A stretch of 5,234 nt of DNA, taken from contig CAMYJJ010000218.1 in assembly GCA_947258735.1 (NCBI GenBank), positions 1-5,234 of the forward strand. The letters are read 5' to 3'. A program made the position numbers and the translations under genes. This document shows, in pieces, positions 1 to 5,234 of this stretch; within the stretch, counting starts at the first letter, position 1; each line of letters starts with the position of its first letter. The notes beneath the pieces are model-generated. The model ran no database searches. It worked only from the letters and a program-made list of their open reading frames with translations, and was not told the DNA's origin. This DNA is from Thermodesulfovibrionia bacterium. GTDB lineage: Bacteria > Nitrospirota > Thermodesulfovibrionia > UBA6902.

Positions 1-1125
1 CGGAATAACACAGTCGCATTTAACTATTCTCCCTGCCTTGTCAAACTCGTATGAATGGTACAGGATCCCCCTCGGCACTTCCACTGCACCAACACCGACA
101 CCTGCCTTTACTGTTACTTCCTGACGGCTGCACTTCAGGTCCGAGTCGATCAGGTCACTGATTATTCCTATTGATTCCTTTACCACATGCACAGCCTCTA
201 CAAGCTGGGCAATATTGTTCATAAAGGGATTATGGTTGACAGGTGTAAGGGCAAAGGCTTCTGCAACCTCTTTTGCTGCCGGATGCAGAAAATCATAGTT
301 GTTGTTCATTCTGGCCAGGGCACCGACAGCAAATGAGTCCCTTGAAAGCCGGCACCACTTGGATGTGGACTGGTCCGTCATATATTCGTTCGTCATTTTT
401 TTATATTCATGTTCAGCCACCTGGACGCCGTCAGTTGAGATCAGGTCTCCGCCGATAAAGGGATAGCTGCCTTCCCCTTTTAAAGAGACAAATTCTGTCT
501 CTCTGCTGAAATCAGGCAGGCTGAATCCCTTAAACAGTTCAGCCACCAGCATGAGGTCATCCACGATATCTTTGAGGCGTTCGCTGAATCCCCTGAGTTC
601 TCCCTTCTCGGGAAACATCGTAAACCCGCCGACCACTGTCCGTGTCGGGTGCAGTCTGCGGCCTCCGACACAGTCGCAGAGATCATTGGCGAGCTGTTTT
701 ATCTTTGCCGCCCGGAGCACAACGTCCCCATGGGATTTTATAAGCGGAAACACACTGCCTGTATTCATAAAATCAGGCAGGACCAGAAAACAGAGATGAA
801 GCGCATGACTCTGCAGGGTCTCCATGTGCTTCAGGAGAATACGCAGTTTTTCTGTCTGTTTATCAGGCACGATACCGAATGCATTTTCCACAGCACGAAT
901 ACTTGCCAGCGTATGCCCGATAGAACATATCCCGCAGATCCTTCCTGTTATCCAGGGCGCATTGTCCCATTTCTTGCCCTTCAGCAGCGCCTCAAAAAAG
1001 CGGGGCGTCTCAACAACCTCCCACCTGGCCTCCTGCAGTTTGCCGTTTTTGATATGTACTTTTATATTTCCATGTCCTTCTACCCTGGAGAGGTGTTTTA
1101 CGTTTACCTTAACTGTCTTTTTCAT
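1..1125 (-). CDS. hydA: [NiFe]-hydrogenase large (alpha) subunit, group 3b type, C-terminus outside window
   Basis: Catalytic subunit that carries the NiFe(CN)2CO site and splits or forms H2 in the cytoplasm. I translated the minus strand from the ATG at 1125; it stays open for 375 codons to base 1, so the gene is partial. The N-terminus has the family motif SRVEGHG (residues 13-19, E16). The L1 nickel-binding motif RICGIC is at 62-67, with C64 and C67 as Ni/Fe ligands and H71 following. The other half of the site, the L2 motif DPCxxC near the C-terminus, should lie just beyond the window, since relatives are about 430 residues. A start inside the end of hydD (ATGA overlap) and an AGAGGA site about 9 bases upstream support this ATG. 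There is no signal peptide, and the neighbouring diaphorase subunit fits a soluble NAD(P)-linked enzyme. The full-length precursor normally needs HypA-F and a C-terminal protease. Family assignment is firm; the exact subgroup is inferred from the four-gene context. Confidence 0.95.
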   Translation of the reverse strand, partial: MKKTVKVNVKHLSRVEGHGNIKVHIKNGKLQEARWEVVETPRFFEALLKGKKWDNAPWITGRICGICSIGHTLASIRAVENAFGIVPDKQTEKLRILLKHMETLQSHALHLCFLVLPDFMNTGSVFPLIKSHGDVVLRAAKIKQLANDLCDCVGGRRLHPTRTVVGGFTMFPEKGELRGFSERLKDIVDDLMLVAELFKGFSLPDFSRETEFVSLKGEGSYPFIGGDLISTDGVQVAEHEYKKMTNEYMTDQSTSKWCRLSRDSFAVGALARMNNNYDFLHPAAKEVAEAFALTPVNHNPFMNNIAQLVEAVHVVKESIGIISDLIDSDLKCSRQEVTVKAGVGVGAVEVPRGILYHSYEFDKAGRIVKCDCVIP

Positions 1126-1940
1126 TTACCTGTTCCTCTGGCCCTCTTTTTTCCGTTCTTTTTAATCATGTCCTGAAATCCCCCAAAACACTCCAGACGG
1201 TCAAGTACGGTCTCTTCAGAGAATCCATGTTCTTTCATGATCTTCTTCATCTGGTCGATATTCGGATCATCAGCAGGCCCCCTGCATCCCCAGCACCCGG
1301 CCCTGCTGTTGGGACACCATGAGTCACATCCTGCCCTGGTAACAGGGCCGAGACAGGGTTCACCAAGATCAAACAGACATATATTTTCGTTACTCTTGCA
1401 CTCCATGCATACAGGATACTTGGGATATACAATTGACTTACCTATTGCCAGGTGGAGAACTACCTTCTCCACTTCCTCTTTCTTTATCGGGCAGCCGTAA
1501 ATTTTGAGATCAACCTTTACCACGTCCTCCACCGTCCTTACAGGGCCGCTGTCCACTTTGTGCTTTCCATATACCTCTTTAGTGGCAAAATTGAGATTCT
1601 TAAACCGGTTCTTGAGCTGATTCACTCCACCAAAACAGGCACAGGAACCCAAAGCAACAAGGACCTTAGCATTCCTGCGGATCTTTTTAAGGCGTTTTAC
1701 TTCACTTTCAGTTGAAATGCTCCCTTCAACAAAGGCTATTTCATAGTCATCAGATTTCTCGGTCATGGCCTCGCGAAAATTCACTACCTCAACCAGAGAG
1801 AGAAAATCCAGCAGCGTCTCCTCGTTATTCACGATCTGCAGCTGACATCCTTCACAGGATGAAAATTCAAAAAAGGCGACACGCGGCTTATACAGCTCTA
1901 CTCCCAGATAGCTCCTTTTTTCCGTCTCTCCGACACTCAC
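1122..1940 (-). CDS. hydD: [NiFe]-hydrogenase small (delta) subunit, three [4Fe-4S] clusters
   Basis: Electron-transfer partner of the large subunit, 272 residues, about the family length. Proximal cluster ligands are visible as CEGC (C29, C32), GSC (C100) and YGCP (C150). Eight more cysteines fit two further [4Fe-4S] clusters: C178, C181, C188, C196 in the YPVCMECK to GEPCLGP stretch, and C205, C209, C216, C219 ending in GCWGCRG. The GEPCLGPVTRAGC segment is typical of the small subunits of cytoplasmic group 3 enzymes. No twin-arginine signal is present, unlike periplasmic uptake hydrogenases. The start is GTG at 1940, chosen because AAGGAGG lies 10 bases upstream and because the next Met (residue 59) is past the proximal CxxC. 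The gene begins 2 bases after hydG and its stop overlaps the hydA start as ATGA, so translational coupling is likely. The tail is very basic (KKNGKKRARGTGK) and also encodes the hydA ribosome site. Confidence 0.95.
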   Translation of the reverse strand: MSVGETEKRSYLGVELYKPRVAFFEFSSCEGCQLQIVNNEETLLDFLSLVEVVNFREAMTEKSDDYEIAFVEGSISTESEVKRLKKIRRNAKVLVALGSCACFGGVNQLKNRFKNLNFATKEVYGKHKVDSGPVRTVEDVVKVDLKIYGCPIKKEEVEKVVLHLAIGKSIVYPKYPVCMECKSNENICLFDLGEPCLGPVTRAGCDSWCPNSRAGCWGCRGPADDPNIDQMKKIMKEHGFSEETVLDRLECFGGFQDMIKKNGKKRARGTGK

Positions 1941-1942
1941 TG

Positions 1943-2851
1943 TTATATCGCCTCCTTAAGATTCATAACAGACCAGTAGTCAAATACCGGGCCCTTGAGA
2001 CAGGTATAGGTCGATCCCACATTGCAGCGGCAGCATTTACCCATGCCGCAATGCATACGCCTCTCCAGTGAAACAAACATCTTCTGCATCGGGATATGAA
2101 ATTCATTCAGCATATTACAGACAAACTTGAACATCACCGGAGGACCGCACACAACCGCATATGTATTGCGGTAAAAATCTTCATTCCCATTTATCAGAAT
2201 ATCTTTTAAAGGCTCAGTTAACAGCCCGACCGGTCCTTTCCATGATGCATCGTCTTTCTCAAGAATAATGCTGAGATTAATATCATCTTTGCGCCACATA
2301 TCATATTGATAGGTAAAGAGAAGCTGGTCAGTTGATTTCGTACCGTAAATAATATGCACATCTTTGAAATGACTCCGGTTTTCGACCACATGGGCAATGG
2401 GGGCCCGAAGCGGGACAAGACCGAGTCCGCCTGCGATTAGCAGCACATTCTGCCCGTGCATCTGTTCCATGGGAAACCCGGTACCAAACGGTCCCCTGAT
2501 CCCCACATGCGTGCCCCGTTTCACCCGCGGCAGAAAGTTTGTGAGATTGCCCACACTCCTTATACACAGCTCTATTTCTCCATGGATACTGGGTGACGAT
2601 GATATCGAAAAAGGGGCCTCATCAATGCCGGGAAGTTCAAGCATCACAAACTGCCCGGGCTTAAACGAAAAGCGCTTACGTTCCTCAGGATCCATTATCT
2701 GAATCCGGTAGAGTGTCTCCGTGTCCGTAAGGGAATAAATGCTTATAATCTCAGACCTGTACGTATGTTCAAAGCTGCCCAGGTCATCCTTTCGCTGATG
2801 CCTCTCATCCGTTAGTGCAGTTACATCGGTAAACTGAAGTTCATTGCTCAT
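1943..2851 (-). CDS. hydG: Hydrogenase gamma subunit, FAD/NAD(P)-binding with C-terminal [2Fe-2S] site
   Basis: Diaphorase module that links the hydrogenase to NAD(P)H; 302 residues of the ferredoxin-NADP+ reductase fold. A FAD-binding beta barrel covers about residues 30-125, with KPGQFVMLELPG (64-75), APFSISSSP (79-87) and GPFGTGFP (120-127). The pyridine-nucleotide domain follows, with the glycine-rich IAGGLGLVPLR (139-149) and CGPPVM (235-240). The C-terminus has LERRMHCGMGKCCRC and YTCLKGPVF, giving C268, C273, C276 and C284 as the likely [2Fe-2S] ligands, as in P. furiosus HydG and dihydroorotate dehydrogenase electron-transfer subunits. The first 30 or so residues are polar and unassigned. 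The ATG at 2851 overlaps the hydB stop (ATGA) and has GGAGG 5 bases upstream, still inside hydB. NADP(H) preference is typical of group 3b but cannot be read here. Not the same as the [FeFe]-hydrogenase maturase also called HydG. Confidence 0.94.
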   Translation of the reverse strand: MSNELQFTDVTALTDERHQRKDDLGSFEHTYRSEIISIYSLTDTETLYRIQIMDPEERKRFSFKPGQFVMLELPGIDEAPFSISSSPSIHGEIELCIRSVGNLTNFLPRVKRGTHVGIRGPFGTGFPMEQMHGQNVLLIAGGLGLVPLRAPIAHVVENRSHFKDVHIIYGTKSTDQLLFTYQYDMWRKDDINLSIILEKDDASWKGPVGLLTEPLKDILINGNEDFYRNTYAVVCGPPVMFKFVCNMLNEFHIPMQKMFVSLERRMHCGMGKCCRCNVGSTYTCLKGPVFDYWSVMNLKEAI

Positions 2852-3897
2852 TTCTTCCTCCCGTTCCCACGGACACTTGCTATTACTTCAGGCACGGTTA
2901 TATCGGCAAGACATGCGTCTCCGCAGCGTCCGCACCCGACACAGAGTGACTCTTCAAATGCCTCGACAAACCCCCTGTGCTTGTGATAATAACGGTACTT
3001 TAAGCGGGAGTGCCTCTCAGGCCTGAAATTGTGTCCGCCTGCGACCTCGGCAAAATCTATAAGGTTGCAGGAATGCAGCATCTTGGTCTTCCTTGCACCC
3101 TTGAGATCTATATCCACGGTCTCTTCTACCCCATAACAGTAACAGGTAGGGCAGACATTTGCACATGTACCGCAGGAGAGACATGCATCTCCCCACTCTT
3201 TCCAGACGTCTGACTGGAATTCCATGTCCAGAATTTTAGTGAGATCAGTCGTGTCAACCTGTGTGGTAAATTTACTGTTTCGTTTTTCAACGACTTTCAT
3301 ATAGCGTTTATGATCTGACTCTGCCGGATTATCTGTCGTAATGTTTCTGAGAAAATTATATGCCGTATCAGACAGTATTTCCACGAAATATCTGCTTCCA
3401 AGGTCCGTAATAAACATGTCAAACCCATGCAGGGCGGTATCAGATCCCATGGAGCGGCAGAAACATGAAGCCTGGGGGACGCAGTCTACGCCGATCACAA
3501 AAAGGTTCTTCCGTTTTGCAGCATAATAAGGCATGGGATACTGGCTGTGCATCAGTACCTTGTCCAGTTTATTCAATGCATTAATATCACAGGGATGAAG
3601 TCCAAACATGATGAGCGGTCTGTCTACATTATAATCCACCGACTTCTCCCAGCTGACACCCTCAATACGAAAAGTGGACAGGTCTTCTTTAAAGGGGAGA
3701 AAAAACCGCTTGGCAGGCAGTCTGGTTGTTGAGTAATTCAACTTCAGCTCTTTGTACTCCGTCACATCCGAAAAAGCATACATGGCATTGCCACGATTGT
3801 CCGTCCCGCTTTCAACAGGCCCGACAACCCTGTTTTGGGAAACCATTACATTAAACAGCTTCTTCAACTCTTTCTTGTCAAATACTTTGAATATCAT
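2848..3897 (-). CDS. hydB: Hydrogenase beta subunit, iron-sulfur electron-transfer protein
   Basis: Connects the small subunit's clusters with the flavin subunit; 349 residues, first gene of the operon, near the usual size (P. furiosus HydB is about 367). Two C-terminal ferredoxin-like [4Fe-4S] motifs are plain: CLSCGTCANVCP (C239, C242, C245, C249) and CVGCGRCGDACL (C319, C322, C325, C329). Between them lie CPTCYCY and AGGHNFRPERHSR, a stretch conserved in the sulfhydrogenase beta family and in related anaerobic sulfite reductase A subunits. The N-terminal half has the family landmarks LPAKRFFLP (60-68), FGLHPCDI (98-105) and GVDCVPQASCFC (136-147); the extra cysteines there (C103, C139, C145, C147) could hold another metal site, which is inference. 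The ATG at 3897 has only a modest site (AGGTAA) just upstream. AsrA is the main alternative name, but the hydG-hydD-hydA neighbours decide for the hydrogenase. Confidence 0.92.
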   Translation of the reverse strand: MIFKVFDKKELKKLFNVMVSQNRVVGPVESGTDNRGNAMYAFSDVTEYKELKLNYSTTRLPAKRFFLPFKEDLSTFRIEGVSWEKSVDYNVDRPLIMFGLHPCDINALNKLDKVLMHSQYPMPYYAAKRKNLFVIGVDCVPQASCFCRSMGSDTALHGFDMFITDLGSRYFVEILSDTAYNFLRNITTDNPAESDHKRYMKVVEKRNSKFTTQVDTTDLTKILDMEFQSDVWKEWGDACLSCGTCANVCPTCYCYGVEETVDIDLKGARKTKMLHSCNLIDFAEVAGGHNFRPERHSRLKYRYYHKHRGFVEAFEESLCVGCGRCGDACLADITVPEVIASVRGNGRKK

Positions 3898-3912
3898 AAT
3901 TACCTAAATAGT

Positions 3913-3940
3913 ATCATGTTTTGAAATGATCTTCTATCAT
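3913..3940. promoter_or_regulatory. Alternating ATCAT/ATGAT boxes, possible operator at the hydB promoter
   Basis: ATCAT (3913-3917), ATGAT (3926-3930) and ATCAT (3936-3940) alternate in direction, giving two overlapping inverted repeats: ATCAT-N8-ATGAT and ATGAT-N5-ATCAT. They cover the probable -10 and start region of hydB, where a repressor could act. The boxes are short and the DNA is AT-rich, so chance is possible. Confidence 0.25.
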
Positions 3941-3960
3941 ATATCGAATTAACCTGTCAA
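3931..3960 (-). promoter_or_regulatory. Candidate sigma-70-type promoter for hydB
   Basis: Minus-strand TTGACA at 3960-3955 is a perfect -35 consensus. Eighteen bases on, TAGAAG (3936-3931) matches TATAAT at four of six positions. A better-looking TATGAT (3941-3936) sits only 13 bases away, too close for standard spacing. Transcription would start about 20-30 bases before the hydB ATG. This is pattern matching only. Confidence 0.4.
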
Positions 3961-4053
3961 AAGCTTTAGCAAATCTGTTTTTTAACCCTGAACTACCGGG
4001 AGGGAATAAGTTTTTTTTTAAAAAACCATTTAATATAAACATATATAGTGAAT

Positions 4054-4060
4054 GAGGAGG
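4054..4060 (+). promoter_or_regulatory. Ribosome binding site deciding the hypC start
   Basis: GAGGAGG ends six bases before the ATG at 4067, ideal spacing. An upstream in-frame ATG at 4052 overlaps this site and would lack a site of its own, so 4067 is the real start. Confidence 0.85.
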
Positions 4061-4066
4061 TCTGAC

Positions 4067-4312
4067 ATGTGTGTTGGTGTACCGATGCAGATTACTAAAA
4101 TAGATTATCCTGCTGGTGTTGCAGAGGCCAAAGGCGTGAAAAGAGATATAGGACTGCAGCTTATGCCAGAAGGTTCTCTTGAAATAGGAGACCATGTGAT
4201 AGTCCATGTCGGTTTTGCCATAGAAAAAATTGACAGGGCACTTGCTGATGAAATATGGGAATCACTGGATGAAATCCTCAGGGTAATGGACGAGGAAGAA
4301 AAAGGTGCATGA
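4067..4312 (+). CDS. hypC: Hydrogenase maturation chaperone HypC (HypC/HybG/HupF family)
   Basis: Small chaperone that works with HypD to carry the Fe(CN)2CO group and pass it to the large-subunit precursor, here presumably HydA. 81 residues, a normal length. The protein starts MCVGVPMQI; the cysteine at position 2 is the essential residue of the family and must follow the initiator Met. That places the start at 4067 and not at the in-frame ATG at 4052, which would bury the cysteine at position 7. GDHVIVHVGFAIEKID (residues 42-57) is the conserved beta-barrel segment, followed by a helical acidic tail. First gene of the plus-strand operon; its end overlaps hypA by 8 bases, suggesting coupled translation. 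Confidence 0.95.
   Translation: MCVGVPMQITKIDYPAGVAEAKGVKRDIGLQLMPEGSLEIGDHVIVHVGFAIEKIDRALADEIWESLDEILRVMDEEEKGA
4292..4298 (+). promoter_or_regulatory. Ribosome binding site for the GTG start of hypA
   Basis: GAGGAAG lies inside the end of hypC, its AGGA core 8 bases before the GTG at 4305. It supports the GTG as start in place of the internal ATG at 4332. Confidence 0.65.
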
Positions 4313-4655
4313 GGTATCGATCGTCCTTGGGATGGTCGATGAGCTTATCAAAATAGCACATACTAATGATGCAACCAGAATAAACTCTGTCAAATTAAAA
4401 ATCGGAAAGCTCTCCGGGATTGTGGTAGACTCTCTTTTATTTGCGTTTGATGCAATCAAGATGGAGCACGCACTTCTCTCTGAGGCTGACCTTGTGATAG
4501 AGGAAATCCCAACCGTCTGTACATGCGAAGATTGCAATACAAGCTTCCAGATTGATAACATGACCTTTCCAACATGTTTAAATTGCAATTCTTTGAATGT
4601 CAATATAATTTCCGGAGAGGAACAGCATATAGAAAATGTGGAACTGGAAGTTTAA
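4305..4655 (+). CDS. hypA: Hydrogenase nickel-insertion protein HypA
   Basis: Zinc-containing metallochaperone that, with HypB, inserts nickel into the hydrogenase large subunit after the iron group is in place. 116 residues, standard length. It starts with GTG and reads MHEVSIVLGMV: the MHE start is the nickel-binding site (His2, with the N-terminal amine), so the start is fixed by function. The structural zinc site is two CxxC pairs, C74-C77 (CEDC) and C91-C94 (CLNC). VKLKIGKLSGI (29-39) and DSLLFAFDA (42-50) are typical family segments. It overlaps hypC by 8 bases in a +1 frame. A 111-base gap with repeats separates it from hypB, odd in an otherwise tight operon. Confidence 0.95.
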   Translation: MHEVSIVLGMVDELIKIAHTNDATRINSVKLKIGKLSGIVVDSLLFAFDAIKMEHALLSEADLVIEEIPTVCTCEDCNTSFQIDNMTFPTCLNCNSLNVNIISGEEQHIENVELEV

Positions 4656-4672
4656 TACAATGGTTTAAAATC

Positions 4673-4740
4673 GCTCAACAATAGGTCAACATTGCTCAAC
4701 GGTTGTTCAACAGTTAAGCAATGTTGATCCACTGTTAAAC
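4673..4740. repeat. Helically phased TCAAC box array: four direct plus two inverted copies
   Basis: Four units in direct order: GCTCAACAATA (4673-4683), GGTCAACATT (4684-4693), GCTCAACGGTT (4694-4704) and GTTCAACAGTT (4705-4715). Their TCAAC cores start at 4675, 4686, 4696 and 4707, so the period is 10-11 bases, about one helical turn. Two more copies follow on the other strand: GATCAACATTGC (4729-4718) and GTTTAACAGTG (4740-4730), again 11 apart. The last one matches the fourth direct unit at 9 of 11 positions. GGTTTAAAATC (4662-4672) may be a decayed unit in phase. The pattern suits cooperative protein binding on one DNA face, or a structured leader RNA for hypB. Confidence 0.7.
4684..4729 (+). 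repeat. 11-bp perfect inverted repeat, possible RNA hairpin upstream of hypB
   Basis: TCAACATTGCT (4686-4696) pairs perfectly with AGCAATGTTGA (4717-4727) across a 20-base loop. In RNA the stem can extend by a G-U (4685/4728) and a G-C (4684/4729) pair to 13 pairs. The arms coincide with boxes of the TCAAC array. A T-run (4749-4753) lies over 20 bases downstream, too far for a standard intrinsic terminator. Confidence 0.6.
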
Positions 4741-4766
4741 TTAATCAATTTTTATGGAGAAATAGT

Positions 4767-5234
4767 ATGTGCAACACATGCGGCTGTGGAGATAGTAAAA
4801 ACACAAAAACAGTTGATATCAATCAAAGTCTGCTTAAGAAAAATGATGCTGCTGCGATAAGCAACAGAAAGCATTTTGATGATAAGGGTATTCTGGCTGT
4901 AAACCTGATCAGTTCCCCCGGGTCCGGCAAGACTACCCTGCTTGAAAAGACCATAGAGAAGTTACCGCCTGACATCTCGATCGGGGTTCTGGAAGGGGAC
5001 ATTGAAACAGAGCTTGATGCTGACAGGATAAGGGCCAAGGGCGTACCTGCAGTGCAGTTAACCACCGGGGGTGCCTGTCATCTTGAATCAGACCTTATTC
5101 ATAAAGGATTTCATGAGCTGGAAAAAGGGCTGAACGGCAAAAAACTTGATATTCTGTTTATTGAAAATGTGGGCAATCTTGTGTGCCCTGCGTTTTTTGA
5201 TCTGGGAGAACATGTACGCACGGTACTCATCTCC
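4767..5234 (+). CDS. hypB: Hydrogenase nickel-incorporation GTPase HypB, C-terminus outside window
   Basis: GTPase that drives nickel transfer to the hydrogenase precursor together with HypA. The frame from the ATG at 4767 is open for 156 codons to the window end; relatives without a long histidine stretch are about 210-220 residues, so roughly the last quarter is missing. The N-terminus MCNTCGCG (C2, C5, C7) is the high-affinity nickel motif CxxCGCG. There is no polyhistidine stretch between it and the G domain, so this form is unlikely to store much nickel. The P-loop is SSPGSGKTT (49-57, K55), with LEGDIET (75-81) after it. C104-H105 (GGACHL) and C140 (NVGNLVCP) are the G-domain metal-site residues at the dimer interface. 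The start is supported by GGAG seven bases upstream and by the need for Cys2. hypF, hypD and hypE would be expected next but are out of view. Confidence 0.95.
   Translation, partial: MCNTCGCGDSKNTKTVDINQSLLKKNDAAAISNRKHFDDKGILAVNLISSPGSGKTTLLEKTIEKLPPDISIGVLEGDIETELDADRIRAKGVPAVQLTTGGACHLESDLIHKGFHELEKGLNGKKLDILFIENVGNLVCPAFFDLGEHVRTVLIS

Larger units (their letters stand above)
3898..4066. promoter_or_regulatory. Divergent control region between hydBGDA and hypCAB
   Basis: This 169-base gap separates two operons reading away from each other, so both transcripts must start here or their signals overlap. It is AT-rich, with a T9-A6 tract at 4011-4025 and TAATATAAACATATATA at 4031-4047 ahead of hypC that could supply a -10 element. 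I found no convincing -35 for hypC and no sigma-54 GG-N10-GC pattern on either strand. A short GC-rich patch (CCCTGAACTACCGGGAGGG, 3986-4004) has only a 4-bp stem and is not a convincing terminator. No gene is seen in the gap. Confidence 0.7.
4656..4766. other. hypA-hypB intergenic region holding a repeat array
   Basis: 111 bases with no gene that I can support. Most of it (4673-4740) is an ordered set of TCAAC-type boxes, described separately. The last part is AT-rich and ends with the hypB ribosome site GGAG at 4756-4759, seven bases before the ATG. I see no clear -35/-10 pair for an independent hypB promoter; TAAACT at 4736-4741 is only a weak -10 match. Confidence 0.7.

Noticed and set aside
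649..1176. A 175-codon plus-strand open frame antisense to hydA
   Set aside because: It lies opposite a clear hydrogenase large-subunit frame and its translation shows no domain or motif. It is a shadow of the coding strand.
3986..4019. Possible intrinsic terminator: CCCT/AGGG followed by a T9 run
   Set aside because: The stem is only four pairs with an 11-base loop, and the T-run is six bases further on. A terminator in a divergent promoter gap also has no obvious transcript to end.
3977..4026. 9-bp inverted repeat GTTTTTTAA / TTAAAAAAC and the T9-A6 tract
   Set aside because: Almost entirely A/T homopolymer, so it is readily explained by low complexity; at most it bends DNA or acts as an UP-like element.
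3914..4207. A 97-codon minus-strand open frame across the divergent gap and hypC
   Set aside because: It crosses the control region and runs antisense to the well-supported hypC; no plausible ribosome site or recognisable motif.
4262..4603. A 113-codon minus-strand open frame opposite hypA
   Set aside because: hypA on the plus strand has all diagnostic residues (MHE, two CxxC), so the antisense frame is a shadow.
4673..4740. CRISPR-like array
   Set aside because: The period is only 10-11 bases with no spacers and with inverted copies, so it is not a CRISPR.
4684..4753. Intrinsic terminator at the end of hypCA
   Set aside because: The hairpin is good but the nearest T-run starts over 20 bases after the stem and just before the hypB ribosome site, so termination is not supported.

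Overview
The window holds two divergent operons for a cytoplasmic [NiFe]-hydrogenase and its maturation. On the minus strand lie four tightly packed genes in the order beta, gamma, delta, alpha (hydB-hydG-hydD-hydA). This is the gene order and domain content of the group 3b, NAD(P)-linked 'sulfhydrogenase' family typified by the Pyrococcus furiosus soluble hydrogenase I. On the plus strand lie hypC, hypA and the start of hypB, which assemble the NiFe site.

Layout: 1-1125 (-) is the catalytic large subunit without its C-terminus, which lies beyond base 1. 1122-1940 (-) is the small iron-sulfur subunit. 1943-2851 (-) is the FAD/NAD(P)-binding diaphorase subunit. 2848-3897 (-) is the iron-sulfur beta subunit. 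3898-4066 is the divergent control region. 4067-4312 (+) is hypC, 4305-4655 (+) is hypA, 4656-4766 is a gap with a notable repeat array, and 4767-5234 (+) is hypB, cut by the window end.

How the genes work together: electrons from H2 oxidation at the NiFe site in HydA would pass through three [4Fe-4S] clusters of HydD, then the clusters of HydB and HydG, to FAD and NAD(P)+, or run in reverse to evolve H2. HypC (with HypD, not seen here) builds the Fe(CN)2CO group. HypA and HypB then deliver nickel to HydA. The C-terminal protease that ends maturation is not visible.

The organism is probably an anaerobic or facultative bacterium: strong Shine-Dalgarno sites, ATG and GTG starts, ATGA overlaps and a plausible -35 TTGACA. 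Gene content alone does not fix the phylum, because this module is spread across bacteria and archaea.

The protein-coding part is a well-known system. The part not explained by known genes is the hypA-hypB gap: four direct TCAAC boxes spaced 10-11 bp apart, followed by two inverted copies, which together also form an 11-bp perfect inverted repeat. The divergent region also carries an overlapping set of ATCAT/ATGAT boxes over the probable hydB promoter.
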